Of a DNA stretch of 64,000 nt, positions 57,760 through 64,000 are shown piece after piece. Made by a program: the position numbers and the translations under genes. The DNA lies in assembly GCA_023213395.1 (NCBI GenBank), contig CM041465.1, positions 9,858,001 to 9,922,000 of the forward strand. The letters run 5' to 3'. A model generated the notes under the pieces. That model was not told the origin of the DNA. It saw only the letters and a list, made by a program, of their open reading frames with translations, and did not search any database. Within the stretch, counting starts at the first letter, position 1, and every line of letters starts with the position of its first letter. The DNA is from Cycas panzhihuaensis (taxonomy: Eukaryota > Cycadophyta).

Positions 57760-58735
57760 ATCTCTTTGTGCTTTTTCTTTTGCATAGTATCCTACTACTG
57801 AAGAATTGATAGGAACGTGCCTCCATCTAAGCACCTCTAAACCTTTCTGTTTAAAATATTATTCATAATTTCCTTTACTACTTGAATATCATGTTCCTCT
57901 TTGGGAAGAAAGAGCATTCCTACTCCTAAATATCATACCCTATAATATAGAAACACACTAATATATTCCTTTCCCTTTCAAAACAATTACATTTTTTCCT
58001 TTGCTTCTTTTTGCTACCTTCCAACCATTCCTGCAGAGAATCTTTAGTGCGAGACATCTTTTTGTAATCGGGAACTCCCCTAGAAAAGTCCAGAATGTCT
58101 AAGACTCATCTTAACAACCATTTGATTGCAATAATTTATTTGTTGCATCACCCTTATTCTCCCACTTTCCTGTCATTAGATTTGCATCCCTTGGTGCATC
58201 TCTAATAGCAATAGACCCACCTCTTTCCTCTAAAGACCTGTGATCTCTATTACTTTGTCCTATTACATGACATTGAACATCACCTATAGAGCTAGCAATT
58301 TTAGTCAAATTAGTTAATTTCTACACTCTTAATTTAATGTCATCTTTATCATCAAGAGCAACCTCTCCCTTCTTTCCATCCCATTCCTTTAATATAAAAT
58401 CTTCTGTGTTCACTTGATCGAACTCATTTCTAGGTCAAAATGCCACCTATCTTAGTTGTTGTTGATGTTGCATCTATTGTCTAAATCTTTTCTCTTGCAT
58501 TGCTTTCTGTTAGCCTTCATAGAATATAAAATCAAGATAAGGTTATTCTGGTTCAAGTGGATCACAATATAGTGAGCAAGAGCAATTTGGGATTAATGTC
58601 CATAGAGTCTTTCCCATCATCCATGACTACCATATTTTCAAATATATCTGCTTCTTTCATATGATAGTTGTGTCTCTATCTTTATACATGGCCTCTCTAT
58701 ATAATGAATTGGTATTTATCATTTATGTTCTATTA
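57760..58735 (-). pseudogene. Unrecognised decayed coding region
   Basis: The best minus-strand piece is 58308-58111 with MTKIASSIGDVQCHVIGQSN and RSLEERGGSIAIRDAP. Reading on toward lower coordinates gives LPKEEHDIQVVKEIMNNILN near 57850, and upstream (58400) FILKEWDGKKGEVALDDKDD. Gln/Lys-rich stretches (near 58470) recall retroelement gag, but no domain can be named. It may belong with the minus-strand stretches at 53.9-56.6 kb, with C3 lying between. Confidence 0.35.
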
Positions 58736-58737
58736 AT

Positions 58738-58975
58738 CACCTGCGTGGTGTACTCTGCCTAAGTGATTTGTCTCTGTGAGACCTTATTTGAGCTAGTATC
58801 TGGGCCTCCATCTCCATCTAGACCTGCTCCCTGTGCTCACCTACGTGGTGTACTATGCCTAAGTGATTTGTCTCTGTGAGACCTTGTTTGAGCTAGTATC
58901 TGGGCCTCCATCTCCATCTAGACCTACTCCATGTGCTCACCTGCATGGCATGCTCTATCTATGTGCCTCCATATA
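58738..58975. repeat. 100-bp tandem repeat, two copies plus part of a third
   Basis: CACCTGCGTGGTGTACT at 58738 and CACCTACGTGGTGTACT at 58838, then a partial third at 58938. The first two copies differ at only a few positions. Confidence 0.9.
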
Positions 58976-59088
58976 GGCAATCAAGTTGCCCCTCCAAGTT
59001 TGAGTTGCCTCACCCCTCATCACTAAGATCACTATTACTTTTTCATCTTTTATGCAAAATCAACTACCATTGGTAACAGGTTTGTTCA

Positions 59089-59103
59089 AATACATACATA
59101 CAT

Positions 59104-59191
<88 letters not shown>
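59089..59191. repeat. Compound microsatellite (ATAC)n (AC)n (AT)n
   Basis: Seven or more TACA units, then a long CA run broken once by TA, then a short TA run. Confidence 0.95.
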
Positions 59192-59192
<1 letters not shown>

Positions 59193-61445
59193 ATACTTTC
59201 CTATTTTTAAATTATAAAAATATATTTTATTTTTAAATATTTTTATTGAGTGGATAATTATGCCCCCCCTCCATGGTGAATCGATTAAATTTGATAAATT
59301 ATTGAGTTTTTCCATGCATCTCTGCTCTCATCCCTTTGTTTGTTAACATTTAGGTGGTTTTTGTAAATTTATTTTTTTTTATAAATTTTTGCAAAAATTC
59401 AATCAAATTAAATTCTATTTTGAGATCCACAACATTTTGATGAGTTGTGGCCCTAGTTGGTGGTCATATTAGAGGCATATGACTGTGTTGATTTGATTAT
59501 CTAAGGGGCAGATGCGAAAAAATATAAATTCTTTTTTTTTATTTTTTATTTTAAAGTTATTAATCATAGTTTATAAGTTTTGGGTTACGTAGCCCCCCCT
59601 TTGGGTCCAAGCTAGTGGCCATATTGATCTCCATACAACCCTGCTCCTTATACTAAAACAATTTTTTTTTTTTTTTAATTTCATTTTGATAATACTTAAA
59701 GAGGACATTTCACTTTCTTTAGTGTAACATTCTTCTGGAGTATCAGATTTCAACAAAACTAGTCTTGTTAGAATCGTATTTTAGAGATCTTTAGGGTGGT
59801 ATCATCTCTTGACTAATTTGAGACCATTTTAGTTATGTTTTAATCAACCAAAGTTAACACTTTTTTAGTACTTATTTTACTAGCCTTAAAGAGTCCTGTT
59901 CACTATTTTCGCAATATCTTGATTGTTTTAGCTTTGATTTTAAAATCATAAGAATCATCAAAAAGTTATTTCAGAGCTCTTTGTATTAGAATTAATTTCA
60001 TCTTATTTTGACATTATTTTATAGGGCTTTGAAACTGCTCAACTTTAAGCTCCAATTCAACCCTAAACATGCTTATTTTGTAACATTTTTTAGTATTTTT
60101 TCATTCATATTAATTCTACGTAAGTATAATCAGTTGCTAATTAGTTTTTTAGACTTATTTATTGACTTTTAATATAGATTATAAGCTATTTGTAGCTACT
60201 AGCATCATTTTGAGCTTTATAAGCATTAAGAAGCCTAAGTGGAGTAATACATCAAATGGGTACTATTTACCTTGATTTTTATTTTATTCTTTGCATTATA
60301 AATTAAATATAAATTATTTTCTTAGCACTTCAAATCATTTCAAGCATATTTTCTTCTCAAAATTGTAAGATTTATTCTTATAAAGGAACTATTTGACACT
60401 CAAATTATAAGTGGCATATTAGTCAAGGAGTTACTTTAATTTTTCTCAAAAGCTTTATTCATTCTTCACCCTAAAATTTGCAAAGCATAGTTATGAGGTC
60501 TATTGATCAGTTTGTTTCAAAGTTCATTTATACATTCTAAAATATTAAGGATCCATTACTTTAGTACATCACTTCAGGCAAGTGCATACATTCTCTTACT
60601 TTATCTCTATAAGAGTACTTCAATTCAAGAATATTAGTTTGTATCCTAGCATTTATTTTTGGTTTATTAAAAGAAGAAGAGTATCTTGATTTTTTTACTT
60701 GTTCTTATTATGATTTGATATAAAAAGTTTTATATCATATTTTCATTTGAAATATTTTTTTGGTCTTGCCTAAAGATTTATTTTGTTTCATTTCTTAAAT
60801 GGAAAGGAATCCTAGAGAGATTAAGCAAGACCATATTCAATTAAAATTTTCTTTCACATTAAGAAAGATAATTTCTTAAAGTAACAACATATTTTCCAGC
60901 CTTACAAGGGAAATGATTAGGACTCCTAAAGTTACTACCATATACATGCTAATTGGCCTACTCATATTGGATGAGGAAAGTCATTGTCTATAAGGTGTAT
61001 TAGGTGGCAGGCTGAGGTGGATAACCAATCTTTATTGGAATTTAGAGACTAAGGCTAGACCTAGAGAGGGTAAGTACCTTAGTTAGTTAAACCTTCACTA
61101 CTAGATCTATCACTAGGCATAAGTCTGACATAGGTGGACCAACAATTCAAGGGGGTATAATAACCTTTTTAGTAACCTATGTACTGAGGTATATCAAGCC
61201 TAGAGCTCATGTATTAGTCTATTGAGTCCTTATTTTACCACTTGTGGGTAGGCGCCACTAGACAGAATAACAACTGATAGTTTTCCTTAAAGACCCTTGG
61301 ACTTAAAGCCCAAAAGCCTTATTAGGAATTAGGACACTTGAAAAACCTTGGGAAAAACTTTAAACATCACTTCTTGGGTTAATTTTTAAAATCAAACCTT
61401 TGAAAACCTTATTTTATTTTTAGTTTTTAAAACTTTACCTAAGAG
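59192..61445. other. AT-rich DNA, no gene recognised
   Basis: 2.2 kb without family motifs on either strand. Poly-A/T runs (59651-59668) and short CCCCCC runs near 59264 and 59592 stand out. It may be a long terminal repeat or leader of the Copia element that follows, but I saw no paired copy. Confidence 0.4.
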
Positions 61446-62330
61446 ATGGCATCAAACTTTGGAAACATGATAATCCCCAAATTTGATAGTAATAATTTTC
61501 TAAACTAGAGTAGGAGGATGGGACCCATCCTCATTGATAATGACATATGGGATATTATAAGAATAAGTTATAGTGAATTAGGTTAGAACACCACTGATGT
61601 TGAAAATGTAACTTATAAAGAAAATGTTAAAAAGGATAATGAAATTCTTATTCTTATATTATATGCATCAAAAGATCATATTTTCCCATGAGTTAATAAG
61701 TCAACCGAGTCAAAAAAAACATGGGATATCCTATAATTAATTTATAAAGGAGATGCATTGTCTAAGCTTCAAAACCTAAGGAGAAAATTTGAAAACTTAC
61801 GAATAATACCAACAGAATCTGTAATAGAATTCATGACCAAGGTTCAAGACATAGTAAACTAGATGACATCACTTGGAGATACATTAACAAAGCAAAGAGT
61901 AGTGGAAAGAATATTGAGATATGTAGGTGCTATAAGAAGGTTTGAAATGGTAGTGACAAGCATAGGGGTTTCTAAAGATCTAAGCATATTGAAGGTGGAA
62001 CAACTAAGTGCCATGTTGATGTCAATCGAGGAACAACAAAATACAAATGAATCCCTTGAGCATACCTTTGATACAAATGTTAGAATTCATTCTCATTCTC
62101 AAGTGGGTACATCAAAATCTAAAGAATCATCTTCTAAGAGAAGGGATAGAAATTCTAGAAGGGATTTGTGATAAGATCCACCTAAATATAAAGCTTCTCA
62201 TCAAAGGAGACAAGGAGCAAACCAGTAAAATATTAATCCTCTTAGGTATTCAAATCAAGAGAAATAACCTGAGGCGCACTCACGTTACCCTAATTGCCAA
62301 GGAAATGTTCAAACTATAAGATCAAATCAG
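61446..62330 (+). pseudogene. Copia gag (C4), plus strand
   Basis: Starts MASNFGNMIIPKFDSNNFLN at 61446 and follows the UBN2/DUF4219 gag: RMGPILIDNDIWDII, ILILYASKDHIFP, STESKKTWDIL, then LIYKGDALSKLQNLRRKFEN and VIEFMTKVQDIV. The open piece 61863-62171 ends in a basic Ser/Arg stretch (SKSKESSSKRRDRNSRRDL). Stops replace expected Trp (FLNW, WDILW) and Gln. It forms the shell of the particle. A zinc-knuckle-like CHHSSHIEDKYF follows near 62470, with the first and last Cys lost. Confidence 0.82.
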
Positions 62331-62860
62331 GATTATTATGACAATAGACAAAGGGAAAATCAAGCCCCCCATTATGAGAAAAGGGGAAGACCATCCCACA
62401 TTGAAAGAACTCATTCACAAAGTCAAAGTCTAAGCTATGGGAGAAGAGACACCCTATACTACTCCTATTGTCATCATAGTAGTCACATAGAAGATAAATA
62501 TTTTTTAAAACATGTACCACCCACCAAAGGGAGTATAAATACCACAATAGAAATAAGGGATGATAATAGGCTTTTCCTATCTAGTTATAATGTCATAGAA
62601 GAAGAAGATGATTGTTGGTATATTGACTCAGGTTGCTCCACCCACATGACTCATAAGGAACATTTATTTTATAGCTTGGACAAAAGCAAAAGAGGTTTAA
62701 TAATGTTTAGAGATGATACATCCCATGAATCAAGTGGTAGAGGGAATATATCTCTCATGATAGATATAGAAGAGTATAGATACCTTAATGATGTATTATA
62801 TATTCCTACAGTTAGGTTAATGCTCATCACATAACCCCAACTTTGAGTATGCAATACACA
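62331..62860 (+). pseudogene. Copia zinc knuckle and protease (C4)
   Basis: Continues C4. DDCWYIDSGCSTHMT carries the aspartic protease active site DSG (62625-62633), in the usual Copia form WxxDSGxxxHMT. Next come SLDKSKRGLIMFRDDTSH, GRGNISLM and the trailing VLYIPTVRLMLIT, as in Copia proteases before the pre-integrase part (VLYVPxLxxNLIS). A TAA follows, and then the LTR of C5 interrupts. Integrase and RT would have followed. Confidence 0.85.
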
Positions 62861-62864
62861 ACCT

Positions 62865-63131
62865 TCAAAGGTAAGTTAGGTAAGGTTTATTTAATGTTGC
62901 ACATTATTTTATATTAATTTGAATTAGAGGTTAAGAAGGTTTTCCTCCTCCCTCAAAAGTATATATTTCATGGGGTCATCTCCCCCGGTGTTCATCAACA
63001 CCACCCTATTGAAGGATTTTATGTACTTTTGAGCAAAATAGGTTAATTAAAATGATGTATTCGCATATTCACAATATGGATTAAGTTCTTATGGTTTATT
63101 GCTCTGCTCTGCATCTCTATCATAACCTACA
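62865..63131 (+). repeat. LTR of the C2 family (C5), plus strand, start unclear
   Basis: The plus strand resembles the reverse complement of the C2 LTRs: AGGTAAGGTTTATTT, GAGGTTAAG, the palindrome GGTGTTCATCAACACCACC at 62987-63005, and CTCTATCATAACCTACA before the primer site. The first 80-90 bases of the C2 LTR are not recognisable here. Confidence 0.75.
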
Positions 63132-63133
63132 TT

Positions 63134-63145
63134 TGGTATCAGAGC
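63134..63145 (+). promoter_or_regulatory. C5 primer-binding site
   Basis: TGGTATCAGAGC, perfect, two bases after the LTR end, the same spacing as in C2. Confidence 0.9.
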
Positions 63146-64000
63146 TTAGATCCAACCCATATTTAGTATCATAGAACTACGGTCATCTCACGACTTGGCT
63201 ACGTTGGTTTGATTTCATTATATATTATATTAAAGTTTAAACTTTATACATTCTAAAGTTTATTTATTTAATTTTTTTAATTTACATTTTTATTTCATGT
63301 TTTTATTTTTGGGTGACTTAATAGCTTTGATTTGGTAGGCTTGTGCATCAGATCTAGTGCTCAAAACCCTTGTAAGTAACTACTCATTATGATCCTTGTT
63401 GAACTAATGAGCTAGTGGAAGAAATTATTCATGATTTCATTAATCGTATAATGAGATATTTTAGTTTGATCAATAGCTACTTTGTTTGGCTCCTATTTGG
63501 TCTGTAGGCTTATTTTTAGCATACAAGTAATAGATCATCATGAAACTTTATGAGCTCCTTGCTACCCAGGATACCTCACTGCCTGTCAATTTTCATCTCA
63601 TTTCGTGGCTTACAGAGAAAGATCCAACCTTTAAAGTCACTCAGCCTATAGTTTCTCAGGTTTTCACCATTTTTTCACTTATTTTTCAAATATTTTTGAT
63701 TTTTTTTTATAAAATTTCGATCACTCTATTTAGGCACCCCTTGTCTTCACCTCCTACCTTAGATCTGAGTTTAATCAACATTGTTTTACCTCCATTTAGC
63801 ATCAACATCCTCTTAGTTTGCTAATCAATGCCCCTCCATTACTCATTTGTCTCATACATTGAACAGTATCTAAATATGTCATTTTGGTTGCTCTTTGGGT
63901 GGTGGACAAGAGTCCCCCCTCTTTGCATCTTAGTCTAGGTGTGATTCGATCGATCTAATTATTTTTTTACTCTTTGTTTCCTCCTCATCTCTACGCGTAG
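63146..64000 (+). other. C5 leader, running out of the window
   Basis: AT-rich. The open frame 63540-63824 begins MKLYELLATQDTSLPVNFHL and becomes a hydrophobic low-complexity stretch; no gag motif. The element continues past base 64000. Confidence 0.45.

Noticed and set aside
53850-58735. Endogenous pararetrovirus (caulimovirid) remnant
   Set aside because: No movement protein, coat zinc finger or RT motif could be recognised in the stretches.
31461-59191. Simple repeats considered as CRISPR or centromere-type arrays
   Set aside because: They are microsatellites with 1-4-base units and no spacers or long monomers.
57138-62860. C3 LTR and C4 gag-protease as one element
   Set aside because: Both are plus-strand Copia, but about 3.9 kb of unexplained DNA separates primer site and gag, and no paired LTR was found; possible but unsupported.
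1-64000. Host protein-coding gene, tRNA or rRNA
   Set aside because: Every recognisable coding stretch belongs to a retroelement or to the element-borne PMD gene; no tRNA or rRNA motifs were seen.

Overview
This is land-plant nuclear DNA made almost entirely of decayed, nested retrotransposons. I found no host gene, tRNA, rRNA, CRISPR array or bacterial signal. The evidence is Ty1/Copia and Ty3/Gypsy pol fragments, initiator-Met-type primer-binding sites (TGGTATCAGAGC), an L1-type LINE with a C-terminal RNase H, and a plant mobile domain gene. Dense nesting, old relics and AT-rich background fit a large, slowly purged seed-plant genome. The species cannot be named from sequence alone.

Layout. 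1-3110: 5' part (minus) of a Copia element, family C1. 3111-8075: a plus-strand Copia RT-RNase H relic (P1), split by C0 (3790-6854), a complete gag-only LTR element with TSD ATTAC. 8076-9754: a Gypsy/Tat integrase relic. 9755-53212: one old minus-strand Copia element (C1) spread over 43 kb because other elements landed in it. These are a 5'-truncated LINE (11931-15449, 16-bp TSD); a second gag-only element, C2 (16265-30056); a solo Tat LTR (32443-34994); and a full Tat element (35572-52140, TSD ACATG). C2 itself holds a tandem Copia/Tork array LTR-pol-LTR-pol-LTR (19092-29017) flanked by one TSD, GAAAG. 53213-61440: mostly unassigned AT-rich DNA with decayed minus-strand coding stretches, a Copia LTR and microsatellites. 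61446-62850: Copia gag-protease, interrupted by an LTR of the C2 family in the opposite orientation.

The Tat element is the most interesting object. Its order is gag-protease-RT-RNase H-integrase, then an antisense intron-containing plant mobile domain gene with its own TATA box, then a second RNase H next to the 3' LTR. As I recall, Tat elements normally carry the second RNase H between the first RNase H and integrase; that place is empty here. The other main novelty candidate is the pair of gag-only elements, C0 and C2, whose gag has an acidic tail where a basic nucleocapsid would be expected.

Nearly all coding regions are broken. Most premature stops look like C-to-T changes (CAG, CAA or CGA to stop), and the two Tat LTRs differ mainly at CpG sites, as expected for heavily methylated, silenced DNA. 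Boundaries marked approximate come from reading by eye, without alignment software.
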